A stretch of DNA of 18,615 bases from Candidatus Omnitrophota bacterium (GCA_020430005.1 JAGQKQ010000007.1:1-18615), one strand, 5' to 3'. Shown: positions 6,525 through 15,800, counted from the first letter of the stretch. Made by a program: numbers and translations. Notes: generated from the letters alone by a model not told the origin.

Positions 6525-7094
6525 ATGACCAAAAGACATACGAAAAAAGATATTGGGTTCTGGGTTTTGTTTTTGAGCCTGGGATTTATATACGGCGTTT
6601 ATTTATTACAAAGAGATGCCAAAGAAGGTTTTGGCAGTTTAGGCTATGGAACCGTTCCTTATTTTTCGTTTGATGATAACGAAGGAGAAGTTATCACTTT
6701 GCACAAGCTTAAGGGAAAGGTTTGGCTGGTTAATTTTTTGTCCGAAGAAGATTCTAAAAAATATCCGCAAGTTGCGGCTGTTATGAAAGCGTTGTATGAC
6801 AAATTCGGAGACAGAGAAAATTTTAGACTGCTGACCGTTTCCAGTAACGAAAATCAGATTGATGAAGCCAGTGAAGAAGATGATTATCAACACTGGTATT
6901 TTATTAAGGGAGACAAAGAACAGTTATCGGCATTAATGAAAAATGCCTTTTATATTGATAATCGAAATGACTCATTTTCTTCAAGCCTGAAAATCTTCCT
7001 CATCGATCAAAATGCCACTATAAGGGGATATTATACTATTTCTCATAGAAATGATGCCGATCGTATTGAGAAAAATCTTATCCAGTTGTTGTAA
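6525..7094 (+). CDS. Cysteine-free Sco1/SenC-like membrane-anchored protein
   Basis: This 189-aa protein has a single N-terminal membrane anchor (about 10-28) and a thioredoxin-like domain of the Sco type: V-P-Y-F-S-F-D-D-N-E-G near 44-54, L-K-G-K-V-W-L-V-N-F-L at 62-72, and F-L-I-D-x-x-A-x-I-R-G-Y-Y at 158-170. Sco proteins deliver copper to CuA using C-x3-C-P and a distal His. Here that place reads S-E-E-D-S-K-K-Y-P (73-81), there is no cysteine in the whole protein, and no His lies in the 141-170 region. It therefore cannot bind copper in the usual way. The ATG at 6525 follows the previous stop by one base. An ATG at 6468 lies inside the previous gene and is rejected. Confidence 0.78.
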   Translation: MTKRHTKKDIGFWVLFLSLGFIYGVYLLQRDAKEGFGSLGYGTVPYFSFDDNEGEVITLHKLKGKVWLVNFLSEEDSKKYPQVAAVMKALYDKFGDRENFRLLTVSSNENQIDEASEEDDYQHWYFIKGDKEQLSALMKNAFYIDNRNDSFSSSLKIFLIDQNATIRGYYTISHRNDADRIEKNLIQLL

Positions 7095-7108
7095 AATACT
7101 TATTTTAC
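7091..7108. terminator. AT-rich perfect hairpin at the end of the oxidase operon
   Basis: GTAAAATA-CT-TATTTTAC is a perfect inverted repeat with 8-base arms overlapping the stop codon of the Sco-like gene. It is too AT-rich and lacks a following T-run for a classical terminator, but it is the only hairpin at the operon end and may protect the 3' end of the mRNA. Confidence 0.35.
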
Positions 7109-7138
7109 ATCTTCTCGCCGAAGTCAAAATTTACCATA

Positions 7139-7169
7139 TTGACAGAAAAATCGTTTTTTGCTATATAAT
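7139..7169 (+). promoter_or_regulatory. Promoter of the exported Hsp20-like gene
   Basis: TTGACA at 7139-7144 is a perfect -35 box. The -10 box is either TATATA at 7162-7167 (spacing 17) or TATAAT at 7164-7169 (spacing 19), which overlap. The predicted leader is about 70 bases and contains the CACGTG palindromes. Confidence 0.75.
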
Positions 7170-7176
7170 TTAATAG

Positions 7177-7194
7177 CACGTGATTCACGTGAAT
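7177..7194. promoter_or_regulatory. Double CACGTG palindrome in the Hsp20 leader
   Basis: CACGTG-ATT-CACGTG (7177-7191) is a perfect inverted repeat of two palindromes, and ATTCACGTGAAT (7183-7194) is a second perfect palindrome sharing its right half. It starts 8-10 bases after the -10 box, so a bound repressor would block initiation. As RNA it could also form a leader hairpin. Confidence 0.5.
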
Positions 7195-7244
7195 TCTTCC
7201 CACAAATAATCAGGTAAAACATTATTAATTTATGGAGGTGGACT

Positions 7245-7850
7245 ATGAAAAAACAAAAGTCTTCATGGATGGCACTCGGTTTTACTATGGTTATAGCGCT
7301 GATGTTAGGCGGATTTCCTGCGAAAGCTAATGCCAAAGACGATGTGACCGAATTAAAAAAGCAAATTGAAGCCCTTCAGCAAAGGGTGAACGAATTGGAA
7401 ACTCAAAAAAACAATTCCCCGGGACCAACTCTTCCTCAAGAAAGGTTTATGGACCCATTTGAACACATGGAGCGCATGCGCCAGGAAATGGACCGTATTT
7501 TTGAAAGTTCTTTCAATGGTTTTGGCGGAGCGCAAAGTATGTTCAGTAGTAATATGAGTTTTGATTACGATCTGGATATTAAAGATACAGACGATGGGTA
7601 CGAAATCACATTCGATATGACCGGTTTCGACAAGGATAAAGTGGATATTCAGATTAATGAAGATTCTATTACGGTTAAAGGGGAGCAGTCACGTCAGGAT
7701 AGTCAGCAGGGCCCGGATGGAAGTTTTAGTACGAAAAGTTTTGGGTCGTTTGTTAAAACAATTCCGCTTCCTTCTGACGCGGACACCGCAAAGGTCAAAA
7801 CGGAGAAAAAAGAGAACTCTCTTATTATTACGATGCCAAAGAAGACATAA
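7245..7850 (+). CDS. Exported Hsp20/alpha-crystallin family small heat-shock protein
   Basis: This 201-aa protein has a signal peptide (1-30, cleavage after A-N-A), a short coiled coil (about 32-55, T-E-L-K-K-Q-I-E-A-L-Q-Q-R-V), a Met-rich helix with M-D-P-F-E-H-M-E-R-M (69-78), and an alpha-crystallin domain at 106-199 (Y-D-L-D-I-K-D, then F-V-K-T-I-P-L-P, then A-K-V-K-T-E-K-K-E-N-S-L-I-I-T-M-P-K). Small heat-shock proteins hold unfolding clients as oligomers and are nearly always cytoplasmic; this one should act in the periplasm or envelope. The usual I-x-I/V C-terminal tail is absent, since the protein ends at P-K-K-T. GGAGGTGG precedes the ATG, and the gene has its own promoter and terminator. 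Confidence 0.9.
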   Translation: MKKQKSSWMALGFTMVIALMLGGFPAKANAKDDVTELKKQIEALQQRVNELETQKNNSPGPTLPQERFMDPFEHMERMRQEMDRIFESSFNGFGGAQSMFSSNMSFDYDLDIKDTDDGYEITFDMTGFDKDKVDIQINEDSITVKGEQSRQDSQQGPDGSFSTKSFGSFVKTIPLPSDADTAKVKTEKKENSLIITMPKKT

Positions 7851-7866
7851 TTTGAGGAATTTATCT

Positions 7867-7900
7867 AAGGCCCGGTACATTGTGCCGGGCCTTTAATTTT
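7867..7900 (+). terminator. Strong rho-independent terminator
   Basis: AAGGCCCGGTAC (7867-7878) pairs with GTGCCGGGCCTT (7882-7893) over 12 bp, with one G-U pair and a 3-base loop, followed by TAATTTT. It terminates the Hsp20-like transcript 16 bases after its stop codon. Confidence 0.92.
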
Positions 7901-8001
7901 GATAACGGCTAAGTCGGCAGAACCGACAACTTGACGATTAAGGAATCATTATTCACACCAAAAAGCATGGAAGAAACAGTTCAGTAAAAAACGATTGAAT
8001 G

Positions 8002-8031
8002 ATGACAAAGAAGAATGACGGATGTTATAAT
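8002..8031 (+). promoter_or_regulatory. Extended -10 promoter for a probably leaderless methyltransferase transcript
   Basis: TGTTATAAT (8023-8031) is a perfect extended -10 element. ATGACA at 8002-8007 is a 5/6 match to the -35 box at a spacing of 18. The expected transcript start is about 7 bases after the -10 box, at about 8038, which is exactly the A of an in-frame ATG. No Shine-Dalgarno sequence precedes any candidate start. This points to a leaderless mRNA. Confidence 0.6.
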
Positions 8032-8037
8032 GACACA

Positions 8038-8778
8038 ATGTTCAGTCATTATCCCAAGAAAAGGGAGCCGCTCCCGCCAGAATATCAGGCTATTTATAAG
8101 CAGCATTTTGCCGAGAACCGCAAAGGTTCAACCCGTACCAGTAGCGCGGCCTCTAAAATGGAAGCCTGGATGCACCGCCGGATCGCCGAAGATGTGAAAA
8201 AAGCAGCACAGTCTCCGCGGACGTTGGAATTGGGCGCTGGCGGACTAAATCATTTGTGTTATGAGCCGGATGTAAAGCATTATGACGTTGTTGAACCCTA
8301 CACCGATCTTATCCAGGAATCATCTTACAAAGACCGTGTTCAGCATTTCTACAAAGATATTTTTGAAGTCCCACAGGAACCGTTATATCAGCGGATTATC
8401 AGCATTGCTGTTCTTGAACATTTAGAAGAGCTTCCCAGAATTGTCGCGAAAAGCGGTTTGCTGATGACCGATGATGGTAGCTTTCGGGCCGGTATTCCTA
8501 ATGAAGGAACAATTTTGTGGAAGCTGGGATATCGTCTGACAACAGGCATAGAGTTTCGGCAACGGTATAAGTTAGATTACGAAACTTTAATGCGTCATGA
8601 ACATGTAAATACGGCCGACGATATCGATGCTGTTTTAACCCATTTTTTTCAAAAGGTTCAATGTCGTGTTTTTGGTCTGTCTAAAGGTTTCGCGTTTTAT
8701 CGGTTTTATGAATGCCATGGACCTGATAAAAACAAATGTCGTGAATATTTAAAAGAAATTGAGAGTAAAAACCAATGA
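8038..8778 (+). CDS. Class I SAM-dependent methyltransferase
   Basis: This 246-aa protein (from the preferred start) has the Rossmann methyltransferase motifs: L-E-L-G-A-G-G-L-N-H-L at 63-73 (SAM-binding motif I), V-V-E-P-Y with Glu87 (motif II), and I-S-I-A-V-L-E-H-L-E-E-L-P at 121-133 (motif IV/post-IV of the Methyltransf_11/UbiE-like group). The substrate is not evident. The overlap (ATGA) with a GT2 gene suggests methylation of a sugar or lipid-linked intermediate. The frame is open upstream to ATGs at 7999 and 8002, but the promoter runs through that segment and predicts transcription from 8038. If another promoter exists, the longer form is possible. Confidence 0.88.
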   Translation: MFSHYPKKREPLPPEYQAIYKQHFAENRKGSTRTSSAASKMEAWMHRRIAEDVKKAAQSPRTLELGAGGLNHLCYEPDVKHYDVVEPYTDLIQESSYKDRVQHFYKDIFEVPQEPLYQRIISIAVLEHLEELPRIVAKSGLLMTDDGSFRAGIPNEGTILWKLGYRLTTGIEFRQRYKLDYETLMRHEHVNTADDIDAVLTHFFQKVQCRVFGLSKGFAFYRFYECHGPDKNKCREYLKEIESKNQ

Positions 8779-9497
8779 GCCATTGTCGCTTGAGTCTTAT
8801 TATTCCCACATATAACGACGCGTTTCTTCTAGAGAAAAATATTCCACGACTTACGGAATTCTTGCAGTCGAAGAGTATTACTTACGAAATTATTATTGTT
8901 GACGATGGGTCGGAAAATTCACAAGCAGTCCGTGATTTTGCCGAACAGAGTGGATGCCGTTGTTTTGTTAATGAAGAAAATCAGGGAAAGGGCGCGGCCG
9001 TCCGTAAGGGAATGCTTGAGGCTGAGGGCGAGTTTTGTCTTTATACGGATGTGGATATTCCTTTTGAATTTGAAGCCATTGAATTATTTCTGCGGTATTT
9101 GGATGAAAAGGAATTCGATATGGCGGTGGGGGATCGTACTCTGCCGGAATCGCAATACTTTCATGAGATTTCATTTCTAAGAAAAATGGGGAGTCATTTC
9201 TTTTCTTTCATCGTTGGCCGGTTTGTGGTTGGAGGCTTTTTTGATACCCAGTGTGGATTAAAAGGTTTTCGCGCGGCCGTTGCCAGAGATTTATTTTCTA
9301 ATGCTACAATTAATAGTTTCGCCTTTGATGTTGAACTGCTCTACATCGCCCTTAAGCGAAATTACGATATTAAACGTCTGCCTGTCCGGCTGCGTTCCAA
9401 CGAAACCAGCAGTGTGAAGTTGTTCCGGCATGGAGCGGGGATGTTGCTGGATTTGCTGCGAATCAAGGCTAATCAGATGTCCGGCCGGTACCACTAA
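8775..9497 (+). CDS. GT2-family glycosyltransferase (polyprenyl-phosphate sugar transferase-like)
   Basis: This 240-aa soluble or peripheral enzyme has the GT-A fold of family GT2: L-S-L-I-I-P-T-Y-N at 6-14, V-D-D-G-S at 42-46, N-E-E-N-Q-G-K-G-A-A-V at 66-76, the metal-binding T-D-V-D-I-P at 91-96, and D-T-Q-C-G-L-K-G-F-R at 157-166, followed by F-A-F-D-V-E-L-L-Y. These are typical of dolichyl/undecaprenyl-phosphate glucosyl- or mannosyltransferases (ALG5/DPM1 type). They move a sugar from UDP-Glc or GDP-Man to a polyprenyl phosphate at the inner face of the membrane. No C-terminal membrane helices are present. Its product would be the kind of donor used by the GT-C enzyme encoded at 17370-18515; this link is inference. 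Confidence 0.93.
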   Translation: MSHCRLSLIIPTYNDAFLLEKNIPRLTEFLQSKSITYEIIIVDDGSENSQAVRDFAEQSGCRCFVNEENQGKGAAVRKGMLEAEGEFCLYTDVDIPFEFEAIELFLRYLDEKEFDMAVGDRTLPESQYFHEISFLRKMGSHFFSFIVGRFVVGGFFDTQCGLKGFRAAVARDLFSNATINSFAFDVELLYIALKRNYDIKRLPVRLRSNETSSVKLFRHGAGMLLDLLRIKANQMSGRYH

Positions 9498-9526
9498 ATT
9501 TATTGACCTACTTTTGCCCCTCTTTA

Positions 9527-9547
9527 CCCCAATCAGGGGATTTTTTT
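9527..9547 (+). terminator. Rho-independent terminator after the GT2 gene
   Basis: CCCC-AATCA-GGGG (9527-9539) forms a 4-bp all-GC stem followed by A and seven T residues (9541-9547). It is short but well placed, 30 bases after the GT2 stop codon. Confidence 0.6.
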
Positions 9548-9557
9548 GCCTTTTTAT

Positions 9558-9578
9558 ATATAATTATTTTAATTATAT
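9558..9578. repeat. Perfect AT-only inverted repeat
   Basis: ATATAATTA-TTT-TAATTATAT is a perfect inverted repeat with 9-base arms made only of A and T. It sits in a very AT-rich stretch (about 9541-9610) upstream of the giant gene. It could be a nucleoid-protein or UP-element-like site. The 9498-9763 stretch holds no gene; besides the listed sites I see only AT-rich sequence. Confidence 0.5.
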
Positions 9579-9631
9579 TGTAAGATATTGAAATTAAATA
9601 ATTTATGATACATTTGCTTTCCGCCTTCGCC

Positions 9632-9659
9632 TTGTTTTTGAAGTCAAATATGACATACT
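9632..9659 (+). promoter_or_regulatory. Candidate promoter of the giant gene
   Basis: TGACATACT at 9651-9659 is an extended -10 element with a 4/6 core. TTGTTT at 9632-9637 is a weak -35 at spacing 16. An alternative pair is TTGAAG (9638-9643) with TAACAT (9662-9667) at spacing 18. Either would give a leader of about 90-100 bases. Neither is strong. Confidence 0.35.
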
Positions 9660-9710
9660 TGTAACATAAATTGCTCAAATAACAACATATCGGTACTTTC
9701 TTCTAGCGGG

Positions 9711-9731
9711 ATTGAGTGAGCGCTCTTCAAT
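9711..9731. promoter_or_regulatory. Imperfect palindrome in the leader of the giant gene
   Basis: The 8-bp palindrome GAGCGCTC (9718-9725) is flanked by ATTGA and TCAAT arms with a one-base bulge. It is GC-rich amid AT-rich surroundings and lies 32 bases before the preferred ATG, suiting an operator or a leader hairpin. Confidence 0.35.
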
Positions 9732-9763
9732 AAAATTAAGCCAAAAAGGTGGTTAGTTTAAGT

Positions 9764-9871
9764 ATGGACGGTTATTTTTATAATAGACGTAAGTCTTTAA
9801 TTTTCAAAGTATTATGTAGTATTCTAGTCGTATCATTTTTTACACTCTCTGTGGTGCCTCCGGGTTATGCC
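9764..9871 (+). other. Signal peptide of the giant protein
   Basis: A basic start (N-R-R-K, residues 7-10) is followed by a hydrophobic core (about 12-31) and V-V-P-P-G-Y-A, with predicted signal peptidase I cleavage between Ala36 and Gln37. No lipobox is present, so a secreted or periplasmic and not lipid-anchored product is predicted. Confidence 0.85.
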
Positions 9872-12800
9872 CAAATGGTACCGATGCCCCTAAATCTTCC
9901 GGCTCCGGGAGCAGTTCTTCCGGTCAGTCCTGGCTATGTGCCCACGCTGGTCAAAGGGCTCGCGATTAATCCGCAAAACCCTCTGGAGTTTGATTTTTTT
10001 GTCGATCCCGGTGACAGCGGTATGAAGGGCGAAGAATTCAAAACGGAAGCTAATAAACTCATCAAATATTTTCTGGCCTCTCTGACGATTGCCGAAGAAG
10101 ATCTGTGGGTGAACCTATCACCTTATGAGGAAGGCCGTATTATTCCCGACACCTTTGGGCAAACCGAAATGGGACGCGATCTACTGGCCCAGGACTATAT
10201 TCTTAAACAACTAACGGCGTCCATGATGTACCCGGAAAATGAATTAGGACAGAAATTCTGGAATAAAGTTTATGATGAAGCGCAGGCCAAGTTCGGTACG
10301 CGTGAAATTCCAATGAGCACGTTTAACAAGATTTGGATTGTCCCCGAACGCGCCACTATCTATATCAACGGTAATAATGTGTTTGTGGCGGATACCCACT
10401 TGAAAGTTCTTTTGGAAGAGGACTATGTGGCGTTACGTAAAGATACCACCATTCCAGGAAAAGCTAATGAATCATTAACCGATGATGATATGGAAGAAAT
10501 CAGTGAAACTTCGTCCGCCGTGATCCGGGAAGTGCTTTTGCCGGCGATTGAAAAAGAAATTAATGAAGGACAAAACTTTGCCAATCTTCGTCAGATTAAT
10601 AATTCGTTAACATTAGCGGTTTGGTATAAAAAGAACTTGAAAGAAAGTTTATTAGGACAGGTTTACGCGGACCAAGGAAAGGTCAAAGGGATTGAACAGG
10701 ATGATGTCCGCGCCAATCGAGAAATTTACAACCGTTATGTCGAAGCCTTTAAAACCGGCGTTTATGATTATATTAAGGAAGAGTACGATCCATCCACACA
10801 AAGCCTTGTTTCCCGCAAATATTTCTCCGGTGGGTTTGGTTTAAACCTAACGCAAACAACGCCAGCCGGAACTGTTCGGGAACTCTCCTATGCCGACCGT
10901 ATTAATGAAATTCATAAGGATGTTAGCGCTGACATTAATACATATAGCTCAATTGATATCCGTAAAGTTGAAAACTTGGCCTCCACAACAAAGGATCTGT
11001 CCCGATTCCAGGTTGTGCTGGAAGCCCCGCGCTCAACCCCGCAAGACCGCGCGATGATTACGAATGAAGGAGAAAGTGCAGAAGATTTCTTTAAAAGACT
11101 TAAAGAATCCAATTTATCTGATCAGGAATTGTTGTATATCGAAAAGAAGTTTTATGAGAATAATTTAAATTCAGTCCAAAAAGGCGAAACGGCATTTGCG
11201 GTTTTAAAAAATCTTTCCGATAGCCTGGCACAAGAATATGGCACGAGTATTCATGATGACGTCATTGAGACAATGAGAAACTCAGGTTTTGAAGTTAAAC
11301 CAATAAAAGTCAAGATGATTAGCAAAGAAGAAGCAGCCGACTGGTACAAACAGCATGAAGGACGGAAAGATAAGCAAGGCGAAGATTTATTAAGTAATCT
11401 TATCAAGAATAACACCAGAGGACCGGTGACACTTTTACTGATTTCTAAAAAAGGGTCACAAGGAGATTCGCTTTATAAATTAATGAAAGATGAAATCCAG
11501 CCAAAGATTAGAAGTGATTATAATCGTGGTCAATATGATTATGATAACATTTTACATGTTCCTGATGACGTTAGTTCGGCTTCTCGAGAATTTGAAGTAT
11601 TGGCCCAACCTCGTGATAACGCGATGTTTGTCGATGTTTCCACTTTAAAACAGTTTCGGAAGAATATTCTAGATCATATCTCAGCAGGATTATTCAACGA
11701 TACCCAGTTAGAGGCGTTGTTAATTCTAAAGGAAATTGGGGAATGGAAATTAACGGATAACTGGGATCCGATGGGTGTTAATGATGATAAGAAAAAGGAC
11801 TTTTTAGATCAAGTCTTAAAGTTGGATAAAAGTTATCCTGGAGGATTAATCCAATACAAAGCAAACGGGAAGAAGAAACTTAAGATTGCTGAACAAAAGA
11901 AAAATCCTTTAGAAGGCGTGGTTGGATTGAAACAAGCGGCAACGGATGACCTTTTAGATTTTACAGATGAGAAATTTCAAAAGGCCAGTGAGGTAGGATT
12001 GCTTAACGCGATTAATATGGTAGCGGCCCTTCCAGCCGGTGGAACGGGAGATCGGTTAGGTTATCAATCAGGTATTAAGTTGAGCGTTCCTCTAGACTTG
12101 GTGACAATGAAACCATATATCCAGCAGTATATTGAAACACTAAAAGATATCGAGGTACGATCCAATCGTCTCAATCAACAGAATAATGCTGATCATAAAT
12201 ACCAAAAAATTCCGTTTACGATTATGACATCAGATGCGACGCATTCTGGGACAATCGATTATTTGGAAAAAAACGATTATTTTGGCATGGAAGGTTTGAG
12301 TGTGATTGATGTCACTCAGGATCGTGTTGTCGTTAATGAATCAGGTGAATTGCGTATTACGAGCATTGATGGAAAAACGGATAAAGGTCCATTGAATCAG
12401 ATTGTTATTTTTAAACAGGAGTCAGTTGTCGCTATGAAAGGTTACGATGCTGATTTTCTACTCAATGAAGATGATCAATATAAAATCGAAACAAAACCGC
12501 ACAATCATGGAGATATTCATTTGTTAATGAAGCTTTCTGGTTTAGCGGAAGCCTACAAAAAACAGGGTAAGAAACACACTTTATTTTTCCAAGATACGAA
12601 TGGAGAGGTTGTTAACGCGATTTTACCGGGATTAGGTCAAACAATTATCCGTGGACACAAAGTTAATTTCTTAACGGTAAAGCGTCGCCCTGGTGATAAA
12701 GTTGGTGCGATCGGCCAATTGGAATACGAAGACGGGACAACCAGAACAGGTAATATTGAATACAATTTGCTTGATGATGTTGAAAAGTCTGTTAATCAAA

Positions 12801-15800
12801 CAACTGGTGATGAAGCTGATGCGAACGGGTATTCCAAATATCCCGGAAACTTGAATGTTTATATTCTAGAGCAGGATTCTTATGTGGACGTTTTAGAAAA
12901 AACAGGAGGTGTCGTTGGAGAAATTGTTAATCCTAAAGAAGACACGCTGATCAGCCGTTTAGAGGCACCGATGCAGGATATTTCGTTGGAATATGACGGA
13001 AAAGACGTTGGTGTGACTAGTTTTGATGCTCGATTTATTTTTGATGCCACAAAGAATGGTGTTGAAAAGGCTTTAGCTGCTGTTAGAAATGGTAATTTTT
13101 CGGAATTTATTGCCACGACTGAAGGTATCCGCTGGCAGAATAATCGTAGAATCCTTAAAGCCGCGGGAGTTGATATTGATGTTGAAGGAAAAGAGCGTTT
13201 TGTCTTTGGTGAGATTCCATATAATGACGGAGCTAAAATTGATCTACGCCGAGGTTTATTTTTCAGTCCGCAGGAATTAAGAGTAAAGTTTAATAATGTT
13301 AGTATTTCCGACAAATCGGTTATTAGTATTAACAGTGAAGATTTTTATTTGAACAATGTCGCCATTGATGGGACATTGATTGTCAATATGGTTGAGGGGG
13401 CTTCTTTAGTTATAGAAAACATTGATATCAAAAATGAAGGTTGGGAGTATGTTAATCTAACGAGTGCTGATCTAAGTAATACGGCAACGCCTGAATATTT
13501 GACCATGCGGGGATACAGATTAGTTAAAAACGGTCAGCAAGAAATTAATATTACCGAACCCGGTGAATACAGAATTAGTGCGGAAACAAATGGTAAGGTT
13601 GTAAAAATTGGAGAGTCTGGTGTAGACGACAATGCGATGATTGTTAATAATAACAGCGCGCCCGACGTTATATTGAACAGTACGTCTCGGGATTTTCGTG
13701 ATTCTATTCAAGCCGGGAATATTTTAATTGAACATTTACAGGCTGTCATTAAAGGAGAAGTGAGTGCGAAGCGTTCGCTGATTCCATTGTGGACAAGTTT
13801 GCGTTATGGAAAAACGGTGTCTCTTGAAGAATTTGATCCTGTTTATAATCGTATTGATGTTATGTTGGAGGCTATTAGTGAAGAGTTAGATAAGAACGGT
13901 ATTATGAATGAATCGTACTTTGAGACTGTCGGTGATAGTAAAGACGTGAAAGAAATCGGTCTTCTTTTGCAAGGAACATCTAATGATGCGAAAGAGGTCG
14001 TTGTTACGTTAAGCAAAATTATAAGAAAGCTTCAGGAAAATAACGATGTATTTCGGAGACAAATTGCCCTGGGTGAGAAAAAAGAAGATAAGGCGATGTT
14101 TTCAGATATTGATGAGATAATCAGATTGCATGACAGTATTGTTTCTGGTGAGAACGCTCAGTCTTTGTTCAGGGAAATTGAATATGTTGATCGTTTTGTT
14201 ATCCTGGTTGAGAACAATATAGGGAAGGGTTTTGATTCTCACCGTGATCTGGTAGTGGATGTTGAGAATTATATGCGCGAAAGGTTGGATATTATACGAA
14301 ACCGTGGTAAACAACGTCCAGAATATGTCTTTAAGGCAGATCTTGAACTGTATTTTAGAAATATTTTAGCAAGAGTGCCTGATGGAAAAAGTGTTTTGAA
14401 CAAACATCTTAATAACACCGACAGGTTGATTGAAACAGTAAATACTAATAAGGCGAATAACCTTAAAAGAATAAGTTTACAGTTAAGTTTATTAGGTATT
14501 GAAATTCATGATAGAGAACAGTCTCGGATGAAAAGTGAAAATCAAAGCAGTCTCTCCCAATCAAAGCGGGATTTAGATACTTTACAAGATATTTATAATC
14601 TGCGGGATGATATTCTTGAAAACGCAGAAGTGACATACCAGGCTATTGAGAAAATGGATGATTTTCATAAATTAGTGAAAGATTTCTTTGTGGAAACACA
14701 TAGTCATGAGCAATATAAAAACGCAACAGATTCTGTTATTCAAAAAGTAACATCAATGCAAGAAACATTAGTTGAGCAAATGAAAAAAGAGAGTGTGCCG
14801 ATTAAAGATATGGATGTTGCCTATTCGTCGCTTCAACTGGATAGGGAAGAGATGAAGAATCTCCAGCAACGGTCTAATGCCGACTCTATGTTGCAGACTA
14901 TGCGTCTTATTGAGAAATATGCCAATCAAGTCAAAGACGAAGAAGAGGAAGGATTAGATCGTGTCCATAAAGAAATTATCGGTGTCCAATTGGTAATGGA
15001 TGGAATCTTTGATTTTCCTGAGTTTGGAGAAGATCAGGCGATGTTAGTGGAGAATAAGGAAAGATTTGATCATTATGCCAAGGCGTATAAAACTGTTTTA
15101 AAGAATTTAACTAATGCTTTGAATGAACAGGTTTCCGGTAATGCGCAGAAAATTAAGCTGTGGGGCGCTGAAGATTATGATGACATTAATATTGCCGCCG
15201 CATATGCTATAGAAGGATCTTCCACGGATGAAGCCTTTAATGCCGTCAACAATGTTATTCTTGATGTCATGAGGGATTTGTCGGCCAAGGTTAACAAAGA
15301 TCCGGAACATCGATGGACTGATCCAAGAAGTTTCGAGAGTAAGATGAATTATAATCCGGGAGAATTTTATTTTGACATCAAAGAAGACGGCCGGAATATT
15401 AAGGAAATGGGCATTCAATTTTATAATAGCGATGCCAAAGATATATTAAAAGTGTTAGGCGCAACCAGGGATGACTTGGCAAAAGGTATTCAGGAATTGG
15501 AAAAGCCGTTTGAAGAAAGCACGGCATATAGCGTATATGGAAGTATCGTAGATCAGTATAATGAAATTAAAAAGTATTACGATTCCAATACGATGGATGT
15601 TAATGATGAATTTTTAGAGCTTAACAATATAAGACTGTCCGGCTTGAGTGAAATGCTTAGATATTTATTTCACAGCTTTGGTCATAAAGCTTTTATTGAA
15701 GAGAATGTATTTGAAAAAAACATAGGAGATATTGAGGCTTTGCAGTATCAAACGGCTGAGGTTCTTATCCGTCGTGCTCAAACTCAACCTAAGAAAGATA

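Noticed and set aside
7913..7927. GTCGG-CAGAA-CCGAC hairpin before the methyltransferase gene
   Set aside because: A 5-bp stem with no T-run and no relation to a promoter; too weak to call.
9749..9763. GTG at 9749 as the start of the giant gene
   Set aside because: No ribosome binding site precedes it, and the G-rich AAGGTGG that overlaps it is well placed for the ATG at 9764. The five extra residues do not affect the signal peptide either way.
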